Shown: positions 1 to 9,310 of the stretch, one piece after another
How the letters are laid out: the number at the start of each line of letters is the position of its first letter
Numbering within the stretch: position 1 is the stretch's first letter
Assembly (NCBI GenBank): GCA_002320815.1
Contig: DCLA01000041.1
Span: 1-56,160 of the forward strand
Length of the DNA: 56,160 nucleotides
Direction of reading: 5' to 3'
Source of the DNA: Myxococcales bacterium UBA1660
GTDB taxonomy: Bacteria; Myxococcota_A; Polyangia; Polyangiales; Houyiibacteriaceae
Position numbers and translations under genes: made by a program
The notes under the pieces: model-generated
What the model was told of the DNA's origin: nothing
The model's input: the letters and a program-made list of their open reading frames with translations, nothing else
The model's database searches: none

Positions 1-1
1 G

Positions 2-298
2 CTCCGAGTGCGATCCAGACCCGGGGCCAACGACCAGATCCTCTGCGCGGCGGGGACCAGCAGCAGCTGTGACGACTCGGCCCGCTTCGACAGCTACTCG
101 AACGTCCGCGCGCAGCTCGACATCGGCTGGGGCTCGACCACCGACGAGGAGCCCACGGGCGGCGGCGACGCCGACGGGGTCGGTCACTTCCGGGCCCGGA
201 ACAACAGCGGCCCCATCCTGCTCAACATGCTCCAGGCGGGCTGCAGCGGTACGGCGTGCTGCAGCGGCTACGGCGACCCCTGCGGCCTGGCCTACTGA
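2..298 (+). CDS. C-terminal end of an unrecognised, probably secreted protein (5' end outside window)
   Basis: The frame is open from the window edge to a TGA at 296-298, giving about 98 residues of a C-terminus. The composition is protein-like: Gly, Ser and Asp are common, and the last 30 residues hold four Cys (GCSG, ACCSG, DPC), as in disulfide-bonded exported proteins. The other plus frame gives Arg/Ala/Thr-rich shadow sequence. I do not recognise the family. Its stop overlaps the stop of the convergent DUF72 gene by a few bases, which supports both ends being real. A GTG at position 8 is internal by context, so the gene most likely starts left of the window. Confidence 0.55.
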   Translation, partial: LRVRSRPGANDQILCAAGTSSSCDDSARFDSYSNVRAQLDIGWGSTTDEEPTGGGDADGVGHFRARNNSGPILLNMLQAGCSGTACCSGYGDPCGLAY

Positions 299-1362
299 GA
301 CGAACGCGGCGCCCCCGCCCCCGGGAAGCCGGGGGCGCCCAGCCGCTCGGCGAGCGCGGCGACCGTGAGCGGCGAGGACCCCTCGGCCTTGTTGTTGGCG
401 ATGACGTAGCTCTCCACGCCCTCCTCCTCGGCGGCGCGGACCAGCGCCACGACGTCGTCGCGCATCCCGGGCTGCGGCGCCTGCATCCGGTCGAAGGGTG
501 AGAACGCGGCGGCGAGATCCCCGTAGCGCTTCCCCGGCGGGAGCATCAGCCGCACCACCAACGGGCTGCCCACCCAGCCCCGGGTCCGCCGGAGCTGCTC
601 GCCCAGGGGCGGCATCCGGCTCCAGAGGTTGAAGCAGTGGCTCGCGCCGGCCGCCCGCAGGGCCCCGAGGTAGCGGGGACCGAAGAGCCGCGCGTCGCGG
701 ATCTCGAAGGCGTAGTCGAGGTCCGGCGGCGCTTCGCCGAGGAAGCGCTCCAACGCCGCCACGAACTCCTGCGGGTCCACCGGCCCGTGGACCGGGGAGA
801 CCTCGATGAGCAGCGGGCCCAGGTGGTCGGCGAAGGCGTCCCGCATCGGCGCGCCGACGAGCTCTTCGAAGAGCCCCACGTCGAGGAAATGGGGGTTCCG
901 TCGGCCAGCCCGAGCGCCGTGGCGCGGGTGGTTGGGGAAGACCCAGGTGCTCAGCTCGTGGAAGACCTTGGACACGCAGCGGAAGTCCGCGGGGAGCTGG
1001 CCCGCGTACTCGCGCAGCTCGTCCCGGGTCAGCGGCGCGTAGAACGCCCGGTCGATGCAGACCGTCCGGAAGAGCGGGTGCCGCGCGTACTCGCCGAGGG
1101 AGCGGCGGACGAAGTCGCGCTCGCTCCGATAGCGGTCGCGATAGACGAGGCCGGCCCAGCCGGGGAAGGTCCAGCTCGAGGTCCCCAGCCGGACCCGTCG
1201 CGGCAGCCTGGCCGCCAAGGCCTCCAGCCGCGCGTCCAGCGCCGGGGGCGCCGCGGGCTTCCCGAAGAGGTCGAGCTGCCCGTCGCCCCAGAGCCGCTCC
1301 TTCCCGATGCGCCGCTCGAGCTCGGTCTTGCGGACCGGGTCCTGCTTCTCGCCCCCGGCCAC
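292..1362 (-). CDS. DUF72 (YecE-like) family protein
   Basis: The 356-residue protein contains the DUF72/YecE TIM-barrel family pattern. It starts at about residue 57 with RVRLGTSSWTFPGW and continues through FRCVSKVFHELSTW, LLIEVSPVHGPVD, YAFEIRD and SYVIANNKAEGSSP. The family is widespread; its biochemical role is not settled, so none is assigned. The first 55 residues are a charged extension before the barrel. It is the last gene of a minus-strand run: mltG ends two bases before its ATG, so it is probably co-transcribed with the S1-ruvX-mltG genes. Its stop overlaps the stop of the convergent gene at the left edge. Confidence 0.85.
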   Translation of the reverse strand: MAGGEKQDPVRKTELERRIGKERLWGDGQLDLFGKPAAPPALDARLEALAARLPRRVRLGTSSWTFPGWAGLVYRDRYRSERDFVRRSLGEYARHPLFRTVCIDRAFYAPLTRDELREYAGQLPADFRCVSKVFHELSTWVFPNHPRHGARAGRRNPHFLDVGLFEELVGAPMRDAFADHLGPLLIEVSPVHGPVDPQEFVAALERFLGEAPPDLDYAFEIRDARLFGPRYLGALRAAGASHCFNLWSRMPPLGEQLRRTRGWVGSPLVVRLMLPPGKRYGDLAAAFSPFDRMQAPQPGMRDDVVALVRAAEEEGVESYVIANNKAEGSSPLTVAALAERLGAPGFPGAGAPRSSQ

Positions 1363-1364
1363 GC

Positions 1365-2441
1365 TCAGTCGTCGCTGCGGAGGTAGCGGTCGACCGCCTC
1401 GTTGTGCGTGTCGAGCCCTTCGCTGAAGGCGTGCCGGCCCCCGCCGCGAGCGACGAAGTAGAGGTAGTCGTGCACCTCGGGGTCGAGCACGGCCCGCAGA
1501 GCGGGGAGACCGGGATTGCAGATGGGCCCGGGCGGGAGTCCCCCATGCCGGTAGGTGTTGTAGCGGTTGGCGGAGTCCTGGAGCATGGCCCGGGTGATCC
1601 GGCCGCCGTAGCTCGCGCAGGAAGGGGCCCCACTCGGCTCGGCGACGCAGCCGTAGGACACGGTCGGGTCCGCCTGGAGCCGATGGAGCGGGCGGAACTC
1701 CTGGGACCGGAGCCGGTTGAGGAAGACCCCGGCGATGGTCGGCCGCTCCACGGCCACCGCGGCCTCTTTCTCCACCACGCTGGCCAGCACCAAGACCTCG
1801 TGCCGGGTGAACCCGAGGTCCTCGGAGAGCGTGGCCAGCGCCGCGGCGTGCTCGTCGAACAGGGGGTCCGTTCGCCGGGTCCAGTTGGCGGCCATCCGCT
1901 CGACGACCGTCGCGGCTGCGGTCCCTTCCTCGAAGTCGTAGGTGTCCGGGAAGAGGTAGCCCTCGTAGCTCGGCGCGTCGGGCGCGCCCGGGGGCGCGCC
2001 GGCGGTGGCGCCGAGGAAGCTCTCCTCGGTGCAGACCCCCCGGGCGGCCAGGCGTCGCGCGACGTCGAAGCGGGTGAACCCTTCGGGGATCACCACCCGC
2101 ACCGGCACCCGGCCGTAGCCCTCGGCGACCCGCGCGCGGAGCTCCTGCGGGGTCAGGCCCGTCGAGAGGAGCACGTCGCCGCTGCGGAGCCGGGACCCGG
2201 CACCGGTGAGTCGCAGGTACGCGCCGAAGATCCAGCCCTGGTCCACGATCCCTCGGGCCTCGAGCTCACCGGCCAGCCGGGTCACGTCGCCCGGCATGGC
2301 GACGGTGACGCCCCGGCGGCTGCCCGGCATCGGGCGGCTCGGGTAGAGGAGCAGGAGCCAGGCGACGGCCGCGACCGCCGCGGTGACGGTCAGCAGGAGC
2401 AGCGCCGTGGCGCCCCTCAGTCCTCGCTTGCGTCGGGCCAT
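1365..2441 (-). CDS. mltG: Endolytic murein transglycosylase MltG (YceG-like)
   Basis: MltG cleaves nascent glycan strands in the periplasm and sets glycan length. The 358-residue protein has an N-terminal membrane anchor (about residues 11-32), then the YceG domain. It carries family signatures VVIPEGFTRFDVA, YEGYLFPDTY, LASVVEKEA, LQADPTVSYG and NTYRHGGLPPGPICNPG. The catalytic Glu should be the first one in VVEKEA (about residue 224) by comparison with E. coli MltG. The start overlaps the 3' end of ruvX by 25 bases, a common ruvX/mltG arrangement, and the DUF72 gene follows two bases after its stop. Length is normal for the family. Confidence 0.95.
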   Translation of the reverse strand: MARRKRGLRGATALLLLTVTAAVAAVAWLLLLYPSRPMPGSRRGVTVAMPGDVTRLAGELEARGIVDQGWIFGAYLRLTGAGSRLRSGDVLLSTGLTPQELRARVAEGYGRVPVRVVIPEGFTRFDVARRLAARGVCTEESFLGATAGAPPGAPDAPSYEGYLFPDTYDFEEGTAAATVVERMAANWTRRTDPLFDEHAAALATLSEDLGFTRHEVLVLASVVEKEAAVAVERPTIAGVFLNRLRSQEFRPLHRLQADPTVSYGCVAEPSGAPSCASYGGRITRAMLQDSANRYNTYRHGGLPPGPICNPGLPALRAVLDPEVHDYLYFVARGGGRHAFSEGLDTHNEAVDRYLRSDD

Positions 2442-2896
2442 GAGTCGCTCGAAGCCGACGGCTGCTGCCGCCGGCGGTATTCCCGCCGGTCGAGGTAGCT
2501 CTGGAGGAGGATGGCCGCGGCGGTCTCGTCGACCACGGCCCGCTGGGCCTTCCCGCGGACCCCCATCTCACGCAGGGTGCGCTCGGCGGCCACCGTGCTG
2601 AGCCGCTCGTCCAGCAGCTCGACCGGGTGCCCGAGCGCCGCCTCGAGGGCCGCCGCGAAGCGCCGCGCGCGACGGGCCGCGGCGCCCTCGGTCCCGTCGA
2701 GCCGGAGCGGTAGCCCCATGACCACCGCGTCCAGCTCGACGCCCTCGAGCGCCTGGGCGACCTTGGCGGCCGCCTTGGCGTCATCGATGCCCCGCTCGAC
2801 GACGCCGAAGGGCATCGCCAGCGCTTGACCGGCCTCGTCGTCGAGGGCGAGGCCCACCCGGCGCTGGCCGGGGTCGACGCCGAGGGTCCGGCCCAC
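2417..2896 (-). CDS. ruvX: Putative pre-16S rRNA nuclease / Holliday junction resolvase-like RuvX (YqgF)
   Basis: YqgF/RuvX proteins have an RNase H-like fold and are implicated in 16S rRNA 5'-end maturation and in Holliday junction resolution. The 159-residue protein shows the conserved acidic positions: Asp in LGVDPGQRRVG near the N-terminus, Glu in LLDERLSTVAAE, and Asp in AVVDETAAAILLQ. VVMGLPLRLDGTEG is the family VGLP segment. It starts with GTG, four bases after the stop of the S1-domain gene, and overlaps mltG, so translation of the three genes is probably coupled. The Ser/Asp-rich last 15 residues are an unremarkable tail. Confidence 0.93.
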   Translation of the reverse strand: MGRTLGVDPGQRRVGLALDDEAGQALAMPFGVVERGIDDAKAAAKVAQALEGVELDAVVMGLPLRLDGTEGAAARRARRFAAALEAALGHPVELLDERLSTVAAERTLREMGVRGKAQRAVVDETAAAILLQSYLDRREYRRRQQPSASSDSWPDASED

Positions 2897-2900
2897 GGTG

Positions 2901-5177
2901 CTACTTCTCGAGCTTGGACTTCAGGAGGTCGCCGAAGGTGCCGAAGCCCTTGGACGCGGCCTCCTTGCGGTAATCCCGCACGGCCTTCCGCTCCTCGTCG
3001 CGCTCCTTGCCCTTCACCGAGAGGCGGAGGCGACCATCGCGGTCGGTGCCGATGATCTTCAGCTCGTGCTCGGTCCCCTGACCGAAGCGCTTCTTGCGGT
3101 CGCCCGACTCCGGGAGCTCGCGGTTGGGCACGTAGCCGCGCCCGCGCTTGCCGATGAGGCCCTTCACCTGGACCATCAGCCCGTGGTTCTCGATGCGGTC
3201 GACGACCACCTTCACGTACGAGCCCACCTTCGTGGACCGCGGCGCGGCGGTCAGATCGAGCTCGCCGGCGGCGATGGCCTCGAGATCGGCCTTCGTGAGC
3301 AGGGAGAGGCTCAGGCGACGCTGCTCCTCGTCCTTGCGATCGATGACCACGTCGAGCTCTTCGCCCTCGGACAGCACGTCCTTGGCGTGAGCCGGCTTGC
3401 CCTCGAGCTCGCTGATGTGCAGCAGGCCCTCGATGCCCGGCGCCAGCTCCAGGAAGGCGCCGAAGTCGGTGAGGCTGACGACCTTGCCCTTGAGGGGCTT
3501 GCCGAGCTGCAGGAGCTCGTCGTGCTCCTTCCACGGGTCCGGCAGGCACTTCCGGATGGAGAGCGACACCTTGCCGTAGCGGTCCTTGCGGCTGACCTTC
3601 TGGACCTTGAGGACCTCGACCTTGACCTCGTCGCCGACCGAGACGTGATCGCTGGGCTTGCCGCCCCGCGTCCACGCGATCTCGCTCATGTGCACGAGCC
3701 CCTCGATGCCGCCGATGTCCACCAGCGCGCCGTAGTCCCGGACGTCGGTGACCTTGCCCTCGATGACCTCGCCGACCTTCAGCTCGTCCATCCGGGCCTT
3801 GGCCGCCGCGCGGGCCTCGCGCTCGAGGAGGCTCCGCCGGGTCACGACGATGCTCTTACCGCCCTTGACCTTGGGGACGGTGAACTCGAGCTTTCGCCCG
3901 ACCAGCGTCTCCGGGTCGTCGATCATGCCCAGCGCCATGCCGCTCGCCGGGGCGAAGCAGCGGATGCCGCCGATCAGGACGTCGAAGCCGCCGCGGTTGT
4001 AGCCGAAGACCACGCCGGGGACCCGGCGCCGCTCTTCGTGGGCGAGCTTGATGGCCGCCTTCACGCGCGGGCGCTCGACGTTGCGGTTCACGATGGCGAT
4101 GTGTCCGCTCTCGGACACCGATCCGACGCGACCCCGGAAGATCGTCCCGACCTCGGGCGGCTCGGGATGGGGCTCGGCCGGCTCGAGCTCGGCGGGCTCC
4201 ACGGGCGGCGCGGGCGCCTTGGCGACCTTGGCCGCGGGGGCCGCGGCTTCGGCGTTCGCTTCGGCGGCCGGAGCCTCCGTCGCTTCGGTCGCCGCGGCCT
4301 CCGGCGCTTCGGCAGCCTCGACGGGCGCGCTCGCCTCGGGGGCCGGAGCCTCCGTCGCTTCGGCGGCCGCTGCCTCGGTGGCCTCGGTGCTCGCATCCGC
4401 GGCCGGAGCCTCGTCTGCCTTCGCCTCGGCGGCCGGGGCCTCGGTGGCCTCCACGGCCGGGGTCTCCGCGCTCGCTTCCGCGGCCGGGGCCTCGGCGGCC
4501 GGAGCCTCGGTGGCCTCTGCCGAGGTCGCCTCCGCGGGCGCCCCCTCGGTGGCCTCGGCGGCAGCCTCGGGCTCCGGCTCCGGGATCTCCCGGGGCTCGA
4601 GCACGTCGGCGATGGCCAGAGCCTTGCCGAAGAGGTCGACCACGATCGCGCCGTCCTCGACGCGGGTCACCCGGCCAGCGACGACCTCGCCGGGCCGGAA
4701 CGCGTGCTGCCGGGGCGGGGCACCATCGAAGAAGCGCGCGAAGGCCTGGTCGCCCTTCTTGCTCTTCGAGGCGTCACCGCTCTCGCCCTCGGCGCCCTCA
4801 CCCTTTTTCTTCTTCTTGCGACGGCGACGCTTGCGCTTCTTCTTGCCATCGCCGCCCTCGGCCGAAGCGGCCGAAGCGGCCGAAGCGGCCGCCTGGCCGT
4901 CGGCGGGCGCATCGGCCGGCTTCTCGGCCTTCGCGTCGCCGCTCTCGGTCGCGTCACCGCTCGCGGTCGCAGCGGGCTCCGCGGCCTGGGCCTCGGGGGC
5001 CTGGGCCTCGGGAGCCGCCGCGGGGGCGGAGCCGTTGTCGGAGTCCGACGCCACGGGGGCGGCGGGGCTCGGGGCAGACTCCGCCTGCGCCTCCGCCGGA
5101 GCGGCGGGGGCCTCGGGGGCTGCGGGGGTGTCCTTCGGCTCGGTACCGACGGACTCTCGGGTTTCGTTCTCGGACAT
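2901..5177 (-). CDS. S1 RNA-binding domain protein with long Ala/Glu/Thr-rich insert and a basic cluster
   Basis: The 758-residue protein is a multi-S1 RNA-binding protein related to ribosomal protein S1 or Tex/RpsA-like factors. Clear S1 repeats lie at about residues 386-452, 467-543 (GEVIEGKVTDVRDYGALVDI), 561-628 (LKGKVVSLTDFGAFLEL) and 650-722. A partial S1 start at 161-195 is interrupted by about 145 residues of low-complexity EATEAPAAE-type sequence, followed by VGTIFRGRVGSVSESG. Residues 1-110 are also low complexity, and residues 112-125 are almost all Lys/Arg. It heads a minus-strand operon with ruvX and mltG, and a good promoter lies at 5252-5280. It could be this organism's S1-like translation factor or an RNA-turnover factor; the sequence does not decide. 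Confidence 0.85.
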   Translation of the reverse strand: MSENETRESVGTEPKDTPAAPEAPAAPAEAQAESAPSPAAPVASDSDNGSAPAAAPEAQAPEAQAAEPAATASGDATESGDAKAEKPADAPADGQAAASAASAASAEGGDGKKKRKRRRRKKKKKGEGAEGESGDASKSKKGDQAFARFFDGAPPRQHAFRPGEVVAGRVTRVEDGAIVVDLFGKALAIADVLEPREIPEPEPEAAAEATEGAPAEATSAEATEAPAAEAPAAEASAETPAVEATEAPAAEAKADEAPAADASTEATEAAAAEATEAPAPEASAPVEAAEAPEAAATEATEAPAAEANAEAAAPAAKVAKAPAPPVEPAELEPAEPHPEPPEVGTIFRGRVGSVSESGHIAIVNRNVERPRVKAAIKLAHEERRRVPGVVFGYNRGGFDVLIGGIRCFAPASGMALGMIDDPETLVGRKLEFTVPKVKGGKSIVVTRRSLLEREARAAAKARMDELKVGEVIEGKVTDVRDYGALVDIGGIEGLVHMSEIAWTRGGKPSDHVSVGDEVKVEVLKVQKVSRKDRYGKVSLSIRKCLPDPWKEHDELLQLGKPLKGKVVSLTDFGAFLELAPGIEGLLHISELEGKPAHAKDVLSEGEELDVVIDRKDEEQRRLSLSLLTKADLEAIAAGELDLTAAPRSTKVGSYVKVVVDRIENHGLMVQVKGLIGKRGRGYVPNRELPESGDRKKRFGQGTEHELKIIGTDRDGRLRLSVKGKERDEERKAVRDYRKEAASKGFGTFGDLLKSKLEK

Positions 5178-5251
5178 CGAAAAAGTCGCCCTCTCGAAGG
5201 GATGGCATCGCGCCGCGGCGAGGTGGTTCCCGCGCGCGTGGAGGGGCCGGC

Positions 5252-5280
5252 AGCCTAGGAGGTGAGCGCGGTGCGGTCAA
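5252..5280 (-). promoter_or_regulatory. Sigma-70-type promoter for the S1-ruvX-mltG operon
   Basis: Read on the minus strand, TTGACC (5280-5275) is separated by exactly 17 bases from TAGGCT (5257-5252). That leaves about 70 bases of leader before the ATG at 5177. It is one of the best hexamer pairs in the window. Confidence 0.6.
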
Positions 5281-5340
5281 CCCAGACCCGAACGATTCCG
5301 GCCTGATTTCGTCGGGCGACACGGCCCGAAGCGTCCGGTT

Positions 5341-8300
5341 TCACACCTCGTCGCCGATGGCGAGCCGTTCGGCCCGGGCGTGAAGCTGCTTCGCGAGCTG
5401 GATCCGGCCGGCCTCTTCGGCCATCGGGACCGCCCGGCCGAGGGTTCGGATGGCGGCGCCGACATCCCCCAGGGCCCCATGGGCGCGCGCGAGCATGTCG
5501 AGGCCCATCGCCGCCTCGCCGCCGCGGCCGAGCGACTCCAGGCGCTCCACGCTGCGCACCAACGCGCGGATGAAGTGGGTGTCCGGGTGTGCGGCGAACG
5601 CGAGCTGGGCCTGGACGGTCTCGGCCAGGCAGGCGAAGGCGTCCATGCCGTGGACCGAGGCCGCTCCCCGCGCCGCGGCGGCCCAGACGGCGGCCTCGTT
5701 CTCCTGCCCCGCGTCCACGCAGGCGACCGCGGCGCGCACGCTCGTCTGGGTGAGCGCCTCCTCGAGGCCCAGGTCCCGGGCGAGCTCGGCCGCGTCGACC
5801 CAGACCTCCCAGGCGTGCGGATCGCCCGCACATTGCGCCACCTCTGCGGCCCCGAAGAGCGCGAGCCAGCGCAGCCCGCCGCCGCCGTGGGCCGCGGCGC
5901 GCACGAGGCTCCGGTGGGAGGCCGCGCGGGCCCGCTCGCACTCGCCGTGTCGCGCGAGGGAGATGGCGAGCGCAGCCAGGGCGTTGCCCAATTCCGCGCC
6001 GGGCTCGGGGACCCAGAGGCTGGGAGCGGCGCCCTCCCCGCGGCCGACCGGGGCCATCTCGAAGCAGCCGACCGCGGCCTCGAGGGTCTCGATGGCGTGG
6101 CCGCCGTCACCGGTCTCCATCAGGGCCCAGCCGAGGGCCAACCAGAGCTGCCCCCGGAGCGCGTCGTCGTCCACGTCGCCGAGGACGTCCGCGGCCTGGA
6201 TGAGGATCTCCACGGCCTCCTCCCAGCACGAGTCGCGGGCCCGTAGCCGAGCGCGCACCAGCCCGGCCCGGACGACGAGCGGAGGCTGGGGCCCGCCCCG
6301 GTCGAGCCCGTCGAGGGCCTCGAGGGCCAGCTCGCCCGCCCCGGCCCCCAGGGCCAACTCCGCCGCGCGGATCCGCCACTCGAGGACGACGGGATCGGTG
6401 CCGCGTTCGGCCTCGAGCGAGGTGGCCGCGGCGGCCGCCTCCAGGAGCCAGCGCGCGGCCGCCGCCGGACGTTCGTCCCGGCGCGCGTCCTCGGCAGCGC
6501 GCAGGCAGTGATCGGGCGCGTCGCCCATCCCCCCGAGGCAGGCGTGGTGCGCGAGGAGCTCGGGCGAGATCCCCGGCGCGCCCTCCAGCGCCGAGACCGC
6601 GCTCGCGTGGAGCCGGCCGCGGAGCGTCGCAGGCAGCGAGGCGAGGACCGCCCGTCGGACGAGGTCCCCCCCCTCGACGCGGATCCGCTCGGGCAGGGAG
6701 GTGGCGTCGCCCCCACCCCAGCGGCCCGCCAGCGCGAACTCGCCGGCGCCTCGGTCCGGTCGCACCCAGTGGGCCGTCAGGAGCCGCATCATCGGCCGGC
6801 GCATGAGATCGATGGGCACCTTGGTGACCGAGGCGAGCGTCGTCGTCGCGGACTCCGCGTCCAGCGCGGCGCAGGCCGCCAGGAGCTCCCGGGCGGTCTT
6901 CGGCAGCGCCGAGGTCCGGGCGGCCACGGCGGCGGCCATCCGGTCGGGGACGGGCAGCGCGTCGAGGGGCGGGAGGGCGTGGAGCACGCCCTCCGCGACC
7001 CCGAGCCCGTCGCGCCCTTCCAGCGACGACGCGAGCTGAGTGAGGCTGGCGGGGTTCCCGGCGCACGCCCGCTCCAGCACCACGCCCACGTCGCCTTCGA
7101 TGGCCCGGGCGCCGACGCGCCGGGCGAAGAGCCGATGGGCGAGGCGGGGCTCCAGCCGGTCGAGGACCAGGGGCTCCGCGCGGCCCAAGGGCGGCAGCGC
7201 CACTCCGGGCCGGGCGCTCAGCAAGGCCAGGGCCCGGCGGCGACGGAGCGGGCCGACCAACAGGTCCAGGATCTGGCGGCTCTCCTCGTCCATCCAGTGG
7301 ACGTCCTCCATCACCACCAGCACGGGCGCATCTTCCCCGAGCGCCTGCATGACGCGCTCGAAGGCCGCGGCCAGGACCAGCCCGCGGGGGCGCCCCACGG
7401 GTCGCGGCACCGTCAGGACGGTGGCCCCGAGCAGATCGCCGATCTCGCCGATGGCCAGGGCCCCGAGCCCCAACACGCGCAGCCGTTCCACCTTCTCCCC
7501 GCGCGCTTCGGGGGGATCGCTGACCTCGATCCCGCAGAGGTCTCCGAAGAGCGAGCCGAGGGCCGCGTAGGCTCCGCGCTTCCCGGCGCGACCGTGGGCG
7601 GTGAGCACCGTGGCCCCCTCACAGGTCGCCGCGTGGGCCACCTCGGCGAGCAGGCGTGACTTCCCGGTACCGGCTGCGCCCACGACCAGCACCGCCCCAC
7701 CCTGACCCTCGGCCGCCGAGGCGAAGCGCTCCAGGAGCCGCTCCAGCTCGTCGCGGCGCCCCACGAAGGCGCCATCCCGGAGATGTTGGATCTCTCGCTC
7801 GGCCCGGGAGCGCGCCTCGCCGACCCGGGGCCAACCGTCGGGGCAGTGCTCGATCCGGAAGCGCCAGCTCAGCTCGGCGGTCAGGGCCGGATCGATCCGC
7901 AATCCGTTGGAGACCTGGGCCACCGCCCGCTCCCGCGTCTCGGCCATCGGCTCGACGGTCTGCCCCTCGTAGACCCGCGCTTCCCCCCGGACCAAGGCGA
8001 GGGGCGCGTCGGGTCGGTCGCGCTGGACGTCGAGACCGAAGCGGACCGCGCGCTCGGCGGCGTGCTCGGCGTCCCCGCGGTGGCCGAAGACGACCTCGTA
8101 GTGGCCGGCGGTGGGCGGCAGCAGGAGCCCCCCGTGGCGCTCCGCCAGCGAACGCAGCCGGTCCAGCGGACCGAGGTGGTCCGGCAGCACCACCACCAGG
8201 ACCGCGCGCTGCTCGGCCCGGAGTCGGCGCGAGGTCGAGAACGCCATGGTCGGCTCGGTCACGGCGATGGGCGTGTCCGAGTGCACCAGGCGCTCTTCGT

Positions 8301-9279
8301 CGGTCTGGGTGAAGAGCGTGATCCGCGCCTTGTTCGCGCGGGAGGCGTCCGCCGGGGGCGCGATGCGCGCGATGGCCTCGCGCAGGTCGGCGTCGCCCAC
8401 GTGGGCCTCGAGGGCCACCAGGACCCGCGACAGGTCGTCGGCCAAGAGTCCCGCGTGGGGATAGCGCGCCTCCCGGTCCCGGTGGAGCACGCGCTCCAGG
8501 ATCTGGCCCATCAGCGGGGGCAACCCGAGGGCCGCGAGGTCCAGCGGCGGGATGGAACCGGAGACCACCCGCTCGAGGGTCTCCTCGGGGGTGCGGGCCC
8601 GGAAGAGCCGTCGCCCGGCGAGCAGCTCGTAGAGCACGATCCCCAACGAGAAGATGTCGGAGCGCTGGTCCAGCGGCTCGGCGCGCGCCTGCTCCGGGGA
8701 CATGTAGGCGTACTTGCCCCGGAGCGTGTTGCCCTCGTCCTCGCCGCCCAGCCCTTGGGCCAGCGCGATCCCGAAGTCGGCGACCTTCACCTGTCCCTCG
8801 TAGCCGAGGAGCACGTTCTGCGGGGAAATGTCCCGGTGCACGATCCCCAGCGGCCGGCCGTCCTCGGTCCGCTGGCGGTGCGCGTAGTCGAGGGCCCGGG
8901 CGGCCTCCATCACGATCCAGAGCCGGAGCGGGAGACCCAGCCCGATGCCGGCGGCCAGGGGGTTCGGCTGGGCCGCGAGGGCGGTCGCCAGGTCGCACCC
9001 CTGGACCAGCTCCATCGCGATGAAGTAGGCGCCCTGCTCCTCGCCGAGCTCGAAGATCTGCACGATCCCCGGGTGGTTCAGCCGGGCCGCGACCTTCGCC
9101 TCGTGGACCAGGAGCGCCGCGAAGTCCTCCCGGGCCATCAGCGAGGGGAGGACCCGCTTGATCACCACTTCCTTCTCGAACCCGGCCACGCCCCGCGAGC
9201 GGGCGCGCCAGACCTCGGCCATCCCCCCCTCGCCGATGCGATCGAGCAGCTCGTACGAGCCGAAGAGCACCTGCCCCAT
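5341..9279 (-). CDS. Ser/Thr protein kinase fused to degenerate cyclase-like domain, AAA-type ATPase and TPR-like helices
   Basis: The 1312-residue protein starts with a Hanks-type kinase (about residues 7-290): glycine loop IGEGGMAEVW, Lys41 in VVIKRVL, HRDISPQN with catalytic Asp150, DFG at 168-170 and the MSPEQ segment. Residues 355-490 resemble a class III nucleotide cyclase that has lost catalytic positions. A P-loop ATPase follows, with FVGRRDELERLLERF, Walker A GAAGTGKS at about 534-541 and Walker B VLVVMEDVHWMD at 653-664. The last 500 residues are Ala/Leu-rich helices of TPR/MalT type. No transmembrane segment is seen, so it is cytoplasmic. It lies 31 bases after the anti-sigma-like gene, with TAGGGT nine bases before its ATG. 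The targets are unknown. Confidence 0.88.
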   Translation of the reverse strand: MGQVLFGSYELLDRIGEGGMAEVWRARSRGVAGFEKEVVIKRVLPSLMAREDFAALLVHEAKVAARLNHPGIVQIFELGEEQGAYFIAMELVQGCDLATALAAQPNPLAAGIGLGLPLRLWIVMEAARALDYAHRQRTEDGRPLGIVHRDISPQNVLLGYEGQVKVADFGIALAQGLGGEDEGNTLRGKYAYMSPEQARAEPLDQRSDIFSLGIVLYELLAGRRLFRARTPEETLERVVSGSIPPLDLAALGLPPLMGQILERVLHRDREARYPHAGLLADDLSRVLVALEAHVGDADLREAIARIAPPADASRANKARITLFTQTDEERLVHSDTPIAVTEPTMAFSTSRRLRAEQRAVLVVVLPDHLGPLDRLRSLAERHGGLLLPPTAGHYEVVFGHRGDAEHAAERAVRFGLDVQRDRPDAPLALVRGEARVYEGQTVEPMAETRERAVAQVSNGLRIDPALTAELSWRFRIEHCPDGWPRVGEARSRAEREIQHLRDGAFVGRRDELERLLERFASAAEGQGGAVLVVGAAGTGKSRLLAEVAHAATCEGATVLTAHGRAGKRGAYAALGSLFGDLCGIEVSDPPEARGEKVERLRVLGLGALAIGEIGDLLGATVLTVPRPVGRPRGLVLAAAFERVMQALGEDAPVLVVMEDVHWMDEESRQILDLLVGPLRRRRALALLSARPGVALPPLGRAEPLVLDRLEPRLAHRLFARRVGARAIEGDVGVVLERACAGNPASLTQLASSLEGRDGLGVAEGVLHALPPLDALPVPDRMAAAVAARTSALPKTARELLAACAALDAESATTTLASVTKVPIDLMRRPMMRLLTAHWVRPDRGAGEFALAGRWGGGDATSLPERIRVEGGDLVRRAVLASLPATLRGRLHASAVSALEGAPGISPELLAHHACLGGMGDAPDHCLRAAEDARRDERPAAAARWLLEAAAAATSLEAERGTDPVVLEWRIRAAELALGAGAGELALEALDGLDRGGPQPPLVVRAGLVRARLRARDSCWEEAVEILIQAADVLGDVDDDALRGQLWLALGWALMETGDGGHAIETLEAAVGCFEMAPVGRGEGAAPSLWVPEPGAELGNALAALAISLARHGECERARAASHRSLVRAAAHGGGGLRWLALFGAAEVAQCAGDPHAWEVWVDAAELARDLGLEEALTQTSVRAAVACVDAGQENEAAVWAAAARGAASVHGMDAFACLAETVQAQLAFAAHPDTHFIRALVRSVERLESLGRGGEAAMGLDMLARAHGALGDVGAAIRTLGRAVPMAEEAGRIQLAKQLHARAERLAIGDEV

Positions 9280-9310
9280 GACGCGGCGACCCTAGCCGAA
9301 GGCGGGCCGC

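Noticed and set aside
2898..5258. A 786-residue reading frame on the plus strand, opposite the S1-domain gene
   Set aside because: Its composition (long Leu/Ala/Gly/Arg runs) is the reverse-strand shadow of GC-rich coding DNA; the minus-strand frame has clear S1 domains.
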